From Stenotrophomonas raiganjensis (SeqCode) (lineage in GTDB: Bacteria; Pseudomonadota; Gammaproteobacteria; Xanthomonadales; Xanthomonadaceae), in contig NZ_JAUTXR010000180.1 of assembly GCF_030658505.1 (NCBI RefSeq), forward strand, positions 294,085 to 358,084: 64,000 nt of DNA, written 5' to 3'. The first letter of the stretch is position 1. Every line of letters begins with the position of its first letter. The notes below the pieces were generated by a model. The model was not told the origin of the DNA. It was given only the letters and a program-made list of their open reading frames with translations, and did not search any database. Made by a program: the position numbers and the translations under genes. Positions 1 to 7,507 of the stretch are shown here, in pieces.

Positions 1-50
1 CCATGGATACGACCAGCTGGTCCAATGGTGGATTGGAACCCTTCCTCAAC

Positions 51-385
51 TTAGCCATCGTCTGTCTCCTGGAGAATCTCGACCCACTGCACATCCACCG
101 CGTGAATCAATATGCCATCGAGCTGCGGAAGCTCGACCATGGCGGGGCTGGCCACGGGATCCGCTGCTGGATCGGCACCTTCATCCGGTGGATCCGCATC
201 CACGAGCCAGGCCGGCATCTGCATGTAGAACTGTCCCGCAGCGGGGCTGATCGGCCATTCCTTGGGGGTATCCCGCCAGCCGACGGCCATCCTTCAGTTG
301 CAGCACCACGAAGGCGGGACGCGTACCCAGCACGCAGTACCACTCGCTCGGGTGGGACGTACGGGTAGTGAAGCCTGCGCGGCGG
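51..385 (-). pseudogene. DUF6338-like gene remnant, frameshifted
   Basis: A decayed coding fragment. One frame reads a stretch ending [14 protein letters not shown]. The reading then continues in a second frame as [18 protein letters not shown] and on to a stop at 51. The switch falls on a run of five G (C on the coding strand) at 264-268. The pieces resemble the C-terminal part of DUF6338 membrane proteins (a 'LKDG..v.G' strand, then a segment naming the outer-face residues and a final 'IEI/VEIL' strand). The N-terminal membrane part is absent; the reading runs straight into SulP sequence upstream. The family call is from memory and moderate. A homopolymer sequencing error cannot be excluded for the frameshift, but the missing N-terminus can only be real. 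Confidence 0.5.
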
Positions 386-387
386 AG

Positions 388-647
388 GCCGGTGATGACC
401 GAGCGCAAGACGAAGCGCATCAGCGAACCCAGTTTGAACACCCCTGCCAGCACCTGCAGCAAGCCGGCCAGGATGCTGGCGGCGAACAGGTACTGCAGGC
501 ATGCAGGCCGACCTTGGGGTCGACGCCGGCAATGAGCGAGAAGGCGATGGCCTCGGGAATCAGGGCCAGAGCGACGACGATGCCGGACAACAGGTCGCCA
601 CGGACGTTGCCGAGCCATTGCTGGCGCAGGGGATAGGACGTTTGCAT
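388..647 (-). pseudogene. SulP-family sulfate permease, internally deleted and truncated
   Basis: From an ATG at 647 the sequence encodes a typical SulP N-terminus with the segments [20 protein letters not shown] and VDPKVGL. The family sequence resumes in another frame as [12 protein letters not shown] and [14 protein letters not shown]. An intact SulP protein has roughly 45 residues between these two blocks, so an internal deletion with frameshift has occurred. The junction carries TGCAGGC at 494-500 and again at 502-508, which suggests deletion at a short repeat. After the second block the homology ends and DUF6338-like sequence begins. An intact SulP protein is about 500 residues, so this cannot be a functional permease. 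Confidence 0.75.
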
Positions 648-879
648 GGGAAAGCTCCGCGCGCAGGCGGGCGTGGCCGCATGGCGCTGCAGTGGAAAGA
701 CACGGGTTCCTGAGCCGGGCGGGCCGGCTGCCGATGTGCGGCAACGGTCAGGGTGGCGTGATCACTGCAGGCGGGTGTCGGTACGTCGGAGGGGCGCAGT
801 CTACGGGAAGCGGCTGCATGAAGGTAGCGCGGTCGGCCGCCAAAGGCAGCGGAGCATGGCTCCGCTCTACAATCGGGTC

Positions 880-1836
880 ATGGCTACCGATCGCCCGCAG
901 TTCTTCGACCCCACCACCGAACAGGGCGTGCTGCGCCTGTCGATCGCCGCCTCACTGCTGCTGGCTGCCGCCGCAGTCGTATTCGGCCTGCTGGCCAATT
1001 CCTCACTGATCATTTTCGACGGCATCTACGGCCTGATCGATGTGGTCATGACCTGGCTGTCGCTGCTGGTGGCGCGGTTGATTGCGCTGTCCACCAGCAC
1101 TGACGCCCTGCAGTCGCGGCTCAACCAGCGCTTCACCATGGGCTTCTGGCACCTGGAGCCGATCGTGCTGGGGGTGAGCGGCACGCTGATGATCGGCGCG
1201 GCGCTGTATGCCCTGGTCAATGCAGTGGACGCGCTGATGTCCGGGGGCCGCCACATCGCGCTCGGCCCAGCCATCGCCTTCGCCGGGCTGTCGATCGTGG
1301 GCGAAGGCGCGCTGGCCTGGTTCATCCTGCGCGCCAACCGCCGCATCGGCTCGGAATTCATTGCGCTGGACGCGAAGAACTGGGTGATCGCGGCCAGCAT
1401 GTCGGCCTGCTATCTGCTGGCCTTCCTCGGTGGCGTGCTGGTGCAGGGCACGTCGCTGGCGTGGGTCGGGCCCTACATCGACCCGGCCATCCTCGCCTTC
1501 GTCTGCGTGCTGGTGATGATCGCCCCGCTCGGCACCGTGCGCCGGGCGCTGGCCGGCATTCTGCTGGTCACCCCGCCGGAACTGCAGGCGCATGTGGATG
1601 CGGTGGCACGCGCGATCGTGGCCAAGCATGGCTTCGTCGAGCACCGCAGCTACGTGGCGCAGGTGGGGCGAGGCGAGCAGATCGAGCTGTTCTTCGTGGT
1701 GCCGGAAAACGACCCGCCGCGGCCCCTGGTGGAATGGGACCAGCTGCGTGATGAGATCGGCGATGCGCTGGGCGAGGCTTCGCCGGACCGCTGGCTGACC
1801 ATCATGTTCACCACCGACCGCGAGTGGACGATCTAG
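880..1836 (+). CDS. Cation diffusion facilitator family transporter
   Basis: A 318-residue inner-membrane protein of the cation efflux type, expected to export divalent metal in exchange for protons. There are about six hydrophobic segments between residues 20 and 215, followed by a soluble C-terminal domain of about 95 residues. Candidate metal ligands are D47 and D54 in the second helix (FDGIYGLID) and D164 in LDAKNW. The His-containing HxxxD motif of zinc-specific members is absent, so the substrate is open. I chose the ATG at 880; another in-frame ATG lies at 856 without a clear ribosome site. It stands alone, with ohr on the same strand 111 bp downstream. Confidence 0.85.
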   Translation: MATDRPQFFDPTTEQGVLRLSIAASLLLAAAAVVFGLLANSSLIIFDGIYGLIDVVMTWLSLLVARLIALSTSTDALQSRLNQRFTMGFWHLEPIVLGVSGTLMIGAALYALVNAVDALMSGGRHIALGPAIAFAGLSIVGEGALAWFILRANRRIGSEFIALDAKNWVIAASMSACYLLAFLGGVLVQGTSLAWVGPYIDPAILAFVCVLVMIAPLGTVRRALAGILLVTPPELQAHVDAVARAIVAKHGFVEHRSYVAQVGRGEQIELFFVVPENDPPRPLVEWDQLRDEIGDALGEASPDRWLTIMFTTDREWTI

Positions 1837-1857
1837 GCCAGCAGGACGATCGATCAA

Positions 1858-1894
1858 GTTTTTCGTACGCCTTGCAACCCAGCGTACGCGAAAA
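1858..1894. promoter_or_regulatory. Inverted repeat upstream of ohr
   Basis: Arms CGTACGC (1864-1870) and GCGTACG (1882-1888) are perfectly complementary. They are flanked by TTTT on the left and, two bases later, AAAA on the right. The repeat lies 60-85 bp before the ohr start. It may be an operator for a redox regulator or a weak bidirectional terminator after the preceding gene. It does not match the AT-rich OhrR site I know from Xanthomonas. Confidence 0.35.
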
Positions 1895-1947
1895 CCGGGC
1901 AAAGTAGGCTCCAACGCAACACCCACCCACCGACCAGGAGCATCCCG

Positions 1948-2373
1948 ATGTCCATCGAAAAGGTTCTGTACACCGCCCAGGCCACCTCCACCGGCGGCCG
2001 TGAAGGCCGTTCCGTCTCCTCCGACAACGTGCTGGACATCCAGCTGTCGACCCCGCGCGAGCTGGGCGGCGCCGGTGGCCCGGGCACCAACCCGGAGCAG
2101 TTGTTCGCCGCCGGCTACTCGGCCTGCTTCCTGGGCGCGCTGAAGTTCGTGGCCGGCCAGGCCAAGGTCGCGCTGCCGGCCGACACCACCGTGACCGGCA
2201 AGGTCGGCATCGGCCAGATCCCGACCGGCTTCGGCATCGAAGCCGAGCTGACCATCAGCGCTCCGGGCGTGCAGCGCGAGCAGCTGGAAGCGCTGGTGCA
2301 GAAGGCGCACATCGTGTGCCCGTACTCCAACGCCACCCACGGCAACATCGACGTGACGCTGGTCGTTGCCTGA
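1948..2373 (+). CDS. ohr: Organic hydroperoxide resistance protein Ohr
   Basis: A 141-residue OsmC/Ohr-family thiol peroxidase that reduces organic and fatty-acid hydroperoxides in the cytoplasm, using lipoylated proteins as reductant in characterised homologues. The two catalytic cysteines are C60 in YSACFLGAL and C124 in [11 protein letters not shown]50 (NPEQLF) and an arginine in GREGR (R18 or R21) match the active-site network. The length is normal. A good ribosome site, AGGAG at 1936-1940, precedes the ATG by 7 bp. No ohrR regulator gene is adjacent in this window; the inverted repeat upstream is a candidate control site. Confidence 0.95.
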   Translation: MSIEKVLYTAQATSTGGREGRSVSSDNVLDIQLSTPRELGGAGGPGTNPEQLFAAGYSACFLGALKFVAGQAKVALPADTTVTGKVGIGQIPTGFGIEAELTISAPGVQREQLEALVQKAHIVCPYSNATHGNIDVTLVVA

Positions 2374-2448
2374 TTAGGTCAACTCACAAAGCTAAGTTCG
2401 TCGGATCGGATGCTATTCCGAGCTCCGATCCGGCGATTTGTGCGGCTT

Positions 2449-3132
2449 TCAACCAGGAACCGTGTACCAGTTGCCATCTGTCGTATCGGGCTCTCCGATT
2501 CCAGCCCAGGAAAAGATGATGCAACTGGCATCATCATCAGACTGAAATGGATCACCAACCTGTGTGGTTGAACTGTAGCCGTCGGTGGAGATGGCCCATG
2601 TCATATCGTCGTTCTGCTCCAGAGTCACTGTTTCTGGCTCCATCCAGCGACGGGGCTTGAAGCAGCGCGTGACTGTTGATCGGTCTCCGGGAGCTGGCTT
2701 CTCTCCCATCTGAATCAACGTTTCTTCCTTGGTATGGGGACGCGTTAACCAGATCACCCCCTTATCTCTCAGCGAGCCAATTCGACAGTCTCCAGCTACC
2801 AGGACGGAGGCGGCCTGACTTCCCTTCTCAGTCAACAGAACTCCGTAGGCAGCCATCGATTCCCTGTACTGATGCCGCAGTTCTGTGTGGACCGACTGCA
2901 TCATCAGTGATACATCTGCGCCAACGACTGTGGGTGCCCCATACCATGACTGCAATAGCCGGCGGACGAGTTCACGTGCCATCCTTCCTCGGGAAGGTGA
3001 CGACGTGAATTCATCTACTATGACCGCGATTGCTCGGTTACCAACGATAGATAGCCCACCAGCATCGTGATTCCATTCTCGCTCGAGCCCCCTTCGGCTG
3101 GTCCAAACGGGCCACCTTGTCCCATTACTCAA
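2449..3132 (-). CDS. PP2C-like protein phosphatase, third gene of accessory cassette
   Basis: A 227-residue protein with the framework of a PP2C-type Ser/Thr phosphatase: NHDAG (D23), VIVDEF (D40, E41), GDCRIG (114-119), WLT (128-130), STDGYSS (D184) and DDASCIIFSW (D201). These correspond to the metal-binding Asp motifs of the family. Canonical 'VADGMGG' is replaced by VDEF, so the second motif is divergent, although the other Asp residues are kept. It starts at TTG 3132 with AGAAGG just upstream and overlaps the end of the nucleotidyltransferase gene by 8 bp, implying translational coupling. Base composition is visibly AT-richer than in the flanking genes. It may reverse a modification or act as effector or antidote; the role is unknown. 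Confidence 0.7.
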   Translation of the reverse strand: MSNGTRWPVWTSRRGLEREWNHDAGGLSIVGNRAIAVIVDEFTSSPSRGRMARELVRRLLQSWYGAPTVVGADVSLMMQSVHTELRHQYRESMAAYGVLLTEKGSQAASVLVAGDCRIGSLRDKGVIWLTRPHTKEETLIQMGEKPAPGDRSTVTRCFKPRRWMEPETVTLEQNDDMTWAISTDGYSSTTQVGDPFQSDDDASCIIFSWAGIGEPDTTDGNWYTVPG

Positions 3133-3817
3133 CTACCTTCTCCATTCTTGAGTAGATGAGATCACGTACTGCCCGATCACTTGCGGCGCTTTCGACTGCG
3201 TACTGCAGACCATCACATGCCAGCAGCGCACCGATTTCAGCCCTGATGAAATCCCGCACATCTTCTGGGGCGTCCGCTACCTCTTGTACGAGCTCCGCTC
3301 GGCCTTGAAACAAGGTGATCACGTCCTCAATGTCAGTACTCGACCATACATCGCCATTTCCCCTACCCTTGTACGCGTCCAATTTCGTCGCCAGGAAGTA
3401 CTCCGGCGTTACAAGGCGAATCTCGGTTTCGCCAACCAGGACTGGCTGTGCGGCAGCCAGCGCTCGTTCGTACCATTGATTCGAGAATCCAAGAATCTCG
3501 GCGTCATACGGCATGAAGTCGACCCTCAGATCGCCGAGGAAGAGGGCGCAGACCGGAGTTTGCTCATGCAGCTTGTCGTGAAATCCCTGCGCCCTCAATT
3601 TCTCCTGCAGAAGCTGCCAATCCACTCGTCCGATAACTGGCACTATAAGATCTACATCCTTGGTGTGCCTGATGTTATGCATCGCCAGTGGGTCTGTAAG
3701 TTGTAGTCCCGTAGTTGATCCACCAATGAATGCGACTTTTGACCGAAGTTCGCTCCCGAGCGCCTTGGCCACCTTTTCAATCATTTGCCTGTGATCCTGC
3801 ACCGCATACTGGTTCAC
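3125..3817 (-). CDS. AbiEii-like nucleotidyltransferase, second gene of accessory cassette
   Basis: A 230-residue protein with the polymerase-beta nucleotidyltransferase signature: FIGGST (G32-G33-S34), TKDVDLIV (D54, D56) and a third acidic position LRVDF (D100). The downstream segment ATKLDAYKGRGNGDVWSSTD followed by IEDVITL resembles the helical part of AbiEii/DUF6036 proteins. AbiEii-type enzymes transfer nucleotides to tRNA or protein and act as toxins in type IV toxin-antitoxin and abortive-infection systems. Here that role is inferred from fold and context only. The start is GTG 3817, 4 bp after the stop of the HTH gene. It is the middle gene of a tight three-gene operon. Confidence 0.75.
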   Translation of the reverse strand: MNQYAVQDHRQMIEKVAKALGSELRSKVAFIGGSTTGLQLTDPLAMHNIRHTKDVDLIVPVIGRVDWQLLQEKLRAQGFHDKLHEQTPVCALFLGDLRVDFMPYDAEILGFSNQWYERALAAAQPVLVGETEIRLVTPEYFLATKLDAYKGRGNGDVWSSTDIEDVITLFQGRAELVQEVADAPEDVRDFIRAEIGALLACDGLQYAVESAASDRAVRDLIYSRMEKVVE

Positions 3818-3821
3818 TGGT

Positions 3822-4475
3822 TCAAAGCCTCGCCTTTTCGGGTAGATTCATGATTGATGCCAGTTGATCTTCCGCAATTGCCCGTTCTCGGGGCAACCCC
3901 ACTCTCAACGAATCTGTCAACGCAAGCATCGCGTAGAGCAGGGGATCCGATTTAACAGCATGAGGGACCGTAGGAATAAGCGGTTCGATTGACTGCCCAT
4001 GACTACTTCCTGTCACGCTCGGCCAGACAAGCAAGTGCTCACCAACTGTCGCCAGATGTTCCGCGAGGACAGGGGCGCTCATTGCAGTTGCGATTCCCCT
4101 GGTAATCAGCCCAGGGCGGACGGGAAAAATGAATCTGGAAGCGTGCACCAACACCCCCAGAAGAGCTGGCACATTTGTCTTCGGGAGCTCTGTCCTTCGA
4201 TCAAGAAAGGCAAGCCCATTGTCGAGGCATCGATTCAGAGCCAAGCCAACTTGGCTCTTGCTGATGCCTGTGTCACCTGCCAGCTGCCTAACGGTGAAGA
4301 GCCCGCGCCAGTGATTCTCGAATCCGGGTCTACTGTGGTCCCAATGCCAGTCTTCATGTTGCGCATGCTCCCACCCCTGCCAGTTCCTGGATCGGAGGCG
4401 TAGTTGGCTACCCGCGTCAGCCTTCCAAAGGCTGATGAGCCTTAGAAGCAGAACGACATCTTGACCTTTCATCAT
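3822..4475 (-). CDS. Winged-helix DNA-binding protein, first gene of accessory cassette
   Basis: A 217-residue protein. Residues 60-100 form a helix-turn-helix (TVRQLAGDTGISKSQVGLAL). They are followed by a domain with a conserved-looking FPVRPGLITRGIATAMSAP segment and an IEPLIPTVP segment. Proteins of this shape, often annotated MarR-like, occur next to AbiEii-type nucleotidyltransferases, which parallels the AbiEi/AbiEii arrangement in which the first protein is antitoxin and autorepressor. The start could be either of two adjacent ATGs (4475 or 4472). A promoter and a repeated GGGAC operator-like element lie directly upstream. No close relative of known function comes to mind. Confidence 0.65.
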   Translation of the reverse strand: MMKGQDVVLLLRLISLWKADAGSQLRLRSRNWQGWEHAQHEDWHWDHSRPGFENHWRGLFTVRQLAGDTGISKSQVGLALNRCLDNGLAFLDRRTELPKTNVPALLGVLVHASRFIFPVRPGLITRGIATAMSAPVLAEHLATVGEHLLVWPSVTGSSHGQSIEPLIPTVPHAVKSDPLLYAMLALTDSLRVGLPRERAIAEDQLASIMNLPEKARL

Positions 4476-4491
4476 GAGCCCATCCCAGCAT

Positions 4492-4508
4492 GTCCCGCGT
4501 CCCGGGAC
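4492..4508 (-). promoter_or_regulatory. Putative operator of the accessory cassette
   Basis: On the minus strand the sequence reads GTCCCGGGACGCGGGAC. It is a perfect 10-bp palindrome followed at once by a further GGGAC half site. It lies just downstream of the predicted transcription start and 17 bp before the first gene, where a bound autoregulator would block transcription. Confidence 0.45.
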
Positions 4509-4517
4509 TTAGGACAC

Positions 4518-4546
4518 ATAAGATCCTGAACAAAATGGATTGTCAA
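4518..4546 (-). promoter_or_regulatory. Sigma-70-type promoter of the accessory cassette
   Basis: On the minus strand TTGACA (4546-4541) is separated by 17 bp from TCTTAT (4523-4518). This is the best consensus-like promoter I see in the window. The -35 box abuts the U-tract of the mms-operon terminator, so the cassette begins exactly where the neighbouring transcription unit ends. Confidence 0.6.
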
Positions 4547-4589
4547 ATAAAAATGGGCGGATGCCGGTCGAAACCGGGCATCCGCCCAT
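4545..4589 (-). terminator. Rho-independent terminator of the valine-catabolic operon
   Basis: The stem arms ATGGGCGGATGCC (4553-4565) and GGCATCCGCCCAT (4577-4589) are perfectly complementary. On the minus strand they are followed by TTTTTATTT. It lies downstream of mmsB in the operon's direction of transcription. Confidence 0.85.
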
Positions 4590-4620
4590 CCCACCTTCGT
4601 TGTCCCACGTGGGGGCATGA

Positions 4621-4646
4621 GGTTGCCGGCCAGCGGCCGGCATTAC
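4621..4646 (-). repeat. SMAG-like REP element
   Basis: A short palindrome (GCCGGCCGCTGGCCGGC core on the minus strand) headed by GTAA, a variant of the GTAG head. It sits between the mmsB stop and its terminator. Confidence 0.75.
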
Positions 4647-4650
4647 CAGG

Positions 4651-5541
4651 TCACTTCTCGCTCGTAATGAGCTGCACGACGCTGGAGAAATCCAGCTTGC
4701 CGCGGCCGGCCTGGTGGTTCATCGAGTACAGGTTGCGGGCCACTTCGCCCAGCGGGATCGAGGCGCCGACACTCATCGCCGCTTCCACCGCCAGGCCCAT
4801 GTCCTTCAGCATCAGATCGCTGCCGAAACCGCCGCTGTAACCGCGCGAGGCCGGCGCATTTTCCAGCACGCCCGGCCACGGGTTGCACACTTCGGTAGCC
4901 CAGCTGCGGCCGGTGCTGACCGCCATCATCTGCGACAGCACCTTCGGGTCCAGCCCGTGCGCAACACCCAGCGCGATGGCTTCACCGGTGACCGCCATGA
5001 TCACGCCCAGCGCCATGTTGTTGCACAGCTTGGCCACCTGGCCAGCACCGCTGGCGCCGACGTGGAAGATGTTCTTGCCCATCGCCTGCAACACCGGACG
5101 CGCGCGCTCCAGCGCATCCTCTTCGCCACCGACGATGAAGGTCAGGGTGCCGGCCTGTGCACCGGCGGTACCGCCGGACACCGGCGCGTCGATCATCTGC
5201 AGGCCACGCGCGGCGGCCGCTTCGGAAACCTTGCGCGCGCTGGCCGGGGCGATCGTGCTGCAGTCGATGACCAGTGCACCGGCCGGGATCGCGGCGAGGA
5301 TGCCGTCATCGCCCAGGTACACGCCTTCGACGTGACGGCTGGCCGGCAGCATCGAGATCACCACTTCGGCGTCGGCCAGGGTGTCGCGTGCCGACGACGC
5401 AGCGCTGGCACCGGCATCGACGGCGGCCTGCACCGCGGCCGGGACCAGATCGAACACGCGCACGGTGTGGCCGTTCTTGACCAGATTGGCGGCCATCGGG
5501 CCACCCATGTTGCCCAACCCGATGAATGCAATGCGGCTCAT
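4651..5541 (-). CDS. mmsB: 3-Hydroxyisobutyrate dehydrogenase
   Basis: A 296-residue NAD-dependent enzyme that oxidises 3-hydroxyisobutyrate to methylmalonate semialdehyde in valine breakdown. A Rossmann motif GLGNMGGPMA is at residues 8-17. The substrate loop is DAPVSGGTAGAQAGTL (118-133). The catalytic lysine is K171 in GQVAKLCNN, with N175 beside it, as in characterised 3-hydroxyisobutyrate dehydrogenases. The gene is last in a five-gene minus-strand operon and overlaps the preceding gene by 4 bp, and a strong terminator follows. Full length, nothing missing. Confidence 0.95.
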   Translation of the reverse strand: MSRIAFIGLGNMGGPMAANLVKNGHTVRVFDLVPAAVQAAVDAGASAASSARDTLADAEVVISMLPASRHVEGVYLGDDGILAAIPAGALVIDCSTIAPASARKVSEAAAARGLQMIDAPVSGGTAGAQAGTLTFIVGGEEDALERARPVLQAMGKNIFHVGASGAGQVAKLCNNMALGVIMAVTGEAIALGVAHGLDPKVLSQMMAVSTGRSWATEVCNPWPGVLENAPASRGYSGGFGSDLMLKDMGLAVEAAMSVGASIPLGEVARNLYSMNHQAGRGKLDFSSVVQLITSEK

Positions 5542-6713
5542 GCAAGGCTCCTTTCAACAAGGGGAGTGCCCAGGTCGGCCAGCGGATGCGCGGCAGCGGC
5601 CCAGGGGGAAGCGAAGAAGGTGTCGGCCCACGCGGCGGTGGCCTCGGCCAGGGTGGCCGGGTTCCACTGCGGATTGCGGTCCTTGTCGATCAGCAGCGCG
5701 CGGATGCCTTCGGCGAAATCACCATGGGCGGCGCAATGCAGGGCGACGATGTACTCCAGGCGGTAGATTGCGGCCAGATCCTGGCCGGCACTGCGGCGCT
5801 GCAGCTCGTACGACAACCGTGCTGACCCAGGTGCCCCGGCGGCGAGCGTTTTCTGTGCGGCCTGCAACCAGGCATCGTCGGTCTGCAGGCCGGCAATGCG
5901 CGCCACGATGGCCGGCAAATCATCGCCTTCGCACAACGCATCGACCTGCGCCGCATTGGCCAACAGCGGACCGGTGGCGGCATCGCTGGCATGCGACTGC
6001 AGCAGATGGGTCAGGCGTTCGTGGTTGTGTGCGGCGTTGCTGGACCAGGCCACCTGCAGCAGCGCATCAAACACCGCGCTGCGGCGTTCTTCAGCCACGT
6101 GCACATCGGCCAGGCCGGCATAGATGGCATCGCCCGGATTGAGCAGCGCGCCGGTCAGGGCCAGGAACAGGCCGCCCTTGCCCGGCACGCGCGGCAGCAG
6201 CCAGCTGCCACCGACATCGGGGAACAGGCCGACGGTGATTTCCGGGAAGGCCAGCTTGGAGCGTTCGCTGACCACGCGGTGGCTGGCCCCGGACATCAGG
6301 CCGATGCCGCCACCCATCACGATGCCGTGGCCCCAGCACAGGATCGGCTTGGCGTAGGTGTGGATGAGGTAATCGACGCGGTATTCAACGTCGAAGAACT
6401 CGGCGGCGTAGCCATTCTCGCGGATGTCGCTGCGGCCGCCGTCGCGGAAGGCGACCATGCTCTTGTACAGGCTGTGCAGGTCGCCGCCGGCGCAGAACGC
6501 CTTCTCGCCGGCGCCCTGCAGCACCACCAGGGCGATGCCATCGTCGTCGGCCCAGGCATTGAGCTGCTTCAGCAGCAGGTGCGCCATCGGCAGCGAGAAA
6601 CCATTGAGCGTGCGCGGCGCGTTGAGCGTAGCGATGCCGATGCGCGCGCCGTTGCCGGCTGCGCGCTCTTCGAACAGCACCGGTGCGTCGTCGGCAGCGG
6701 TGTCGGTGCTCAT
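5538..6713 (-). CDS. 3-Hydroxyisobutyryl-CoA hydrolase
   Basis: A 391-residue crotonase-superfamily protein. It has AFCAGGD (oxyanion-hole region), HGIVMGGGIGLM, and the PEITVGLFPDVGGS segment typical of 3-hydroxyisobutyryl-CoA hydrolases. These are about 100 residues longer than simple enoyl-CoA hydratases. It releases free 3-hydroxyisobutyrate, the substrate of the next gene mmsB. The start ATG at 6713 overlaps the stop of the preceding hydratase gene (ATGA), so translation is coupled. Generic annotation may call it an enoyl-CoA hydratase/isomerase; length, motif and position favour the hydrolase. Confidence 0.88.
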   Translation of the reverse strand: MSTDTAADDAPVLFEERAAGNGARIGIATLNAPRTLNGFSLPMAHLLLKQLNAWADDDGIALVVLQGAGEKAFCAGGDLHSLYKSMVAFRDGGRSDIRENGYAAEFFDVEYRVDYLIHTYAKPILCWGHGIVMGGGIGLMSGASHRVVSERSKLAFPEITVGLFPDVGGSWLLPRVPGKGGLFLALTGALLNPGDAIYAGLADVHVAEERRSAVFDALLQVAWSSNAAHNHERLTHLLQSHASDAATGPLLANAAQVDALCEGDDLPAIVARIAGLQTDDAWLQAAQKTLAAGAPGSARLSYELQRRSAGQDLAAIYRLEYIVALHCAAHGDFAEGIRALLIDKDRNPQWNPATLAEATAAWADTFFASPWAAAAHPLADLGTPLVERSLA

Positions 6714-7507
6714 GCGTTCTTCCACTGCGCAGCGCGCTTTTCCAGGAAGGCGGTCACGCCCTCGACCTGGTCGGCGGTGTCGAACAGATCGACGAAGGCT
6801 TCGCGTTCGGCCACCAGCGCCGAAGCGTGGGTGCCGGTGCGGGTGGCCTGCACCAGGGTCTTGCAGGCGGCGATGCTGGTCGGGCTCTGCTTGCCGGCCT
6901 TCTTCGCCCATTCCAGCGCCAGCGCCTTGGCTTCGCCCTTGCCGACCTTTTCTTCGGCCAGGCCAATGCGCAGCGCGGTCTCGGCGTTGATGCGCTCGCC
7001 CAGCAGGATCATGCGCTTGGCCCAGCCCTCGCCCACCAGGCGCGGCAGGTTCTGGGTGCCACCGGCGCACGGCAGCAGGCCGACGGTGGCCTCTGGCAGC
7101 GCGACCTGGGCATGGTCTTCGATGATGCGCAGGTCACAGGCCAGCGCGCATTCCAGGCCACCGCCCATCGCGTAGCCGTTGATCGCGGCGATCGACACGC
7201 CACGGAAACCGGACAGCGCCTCGAAGGCTTCACCGAAGCGGCGAGCCGCTTCACGTGCAGCGGCCTTGTCGCCGGAGGCGAACTGGTTGAGATCGGCACC
7301 GGCGGAGAAGAACTTCTCGCCGTCACCGGTGATCACCAGCGCGTAGATGTCGCGGTCCGCGTTGAGCGCGCCCACCAGGTCGCGCAGCGCCGACAGGCTG
7401 TGCACGGTCCAGGTATGCGCCGGCGGGTTGTTCAGGGTGACCACGGCGGTGTGGCCATCCACCTCGACCTTCAGGCCCACGTGCTCCTGGGTACGCCAAT
7501 CCTTCAT
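6710..7507 (-). CDS. Enoyl-CoA hydratase (methacrylyl-CoA hydration)
   Basis: A 265-residue crotonase. Typical motifs are FFSAGADLNQF, AAINGYAMGGGLECALACD and ALPEATVGLLPCAGGTQ. The last of these holds the catalytic Glu region of hydratases. In this operon its natural substrate is expected to be methacrylyl-CoA, made from isobutyryl-CoA by the upstream dehydrogenase. ATGA overlaps at both ends tie it to its neighbours. Confidence 0.88.
   Translation of the reverse strand: MKDWRTQEHVGLKVEVDGHTAVVTLNNPPAHTWTVHSLSALRDLVGALNADRDIYALVITGDGEKFFSAGADLNQFASGDKAAAREAARRFGEAFEALSGFRGVSIAAINGYAMGGGLECALACDLRIIEDHAQVALPEATVGLLPCAGGTQNLPRLVGEGWAKRMILLGERINAETALRIGLAEEKVGKGEAKALALEWAKKAGKQSPTSIAACKTLVQATRTGTHASALVAEREAFVDLFDTADQVEGVTAFLEKRAAQWKNA

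Noticed and set aside
1858..1894. OhrR operator
   Set aside because: The palindrome is GC-centred and does not resemble the AT-rich OhrR site known from Xanthomonas; kept only as an unassigned inverted repeat.
2374..4549. Integrase-borne genomic island around the accessory cassette
   Set aside because: No integrase, tRNA target or flanking direct repeats can be seen; acquisition by homologous replacement is equally possible.
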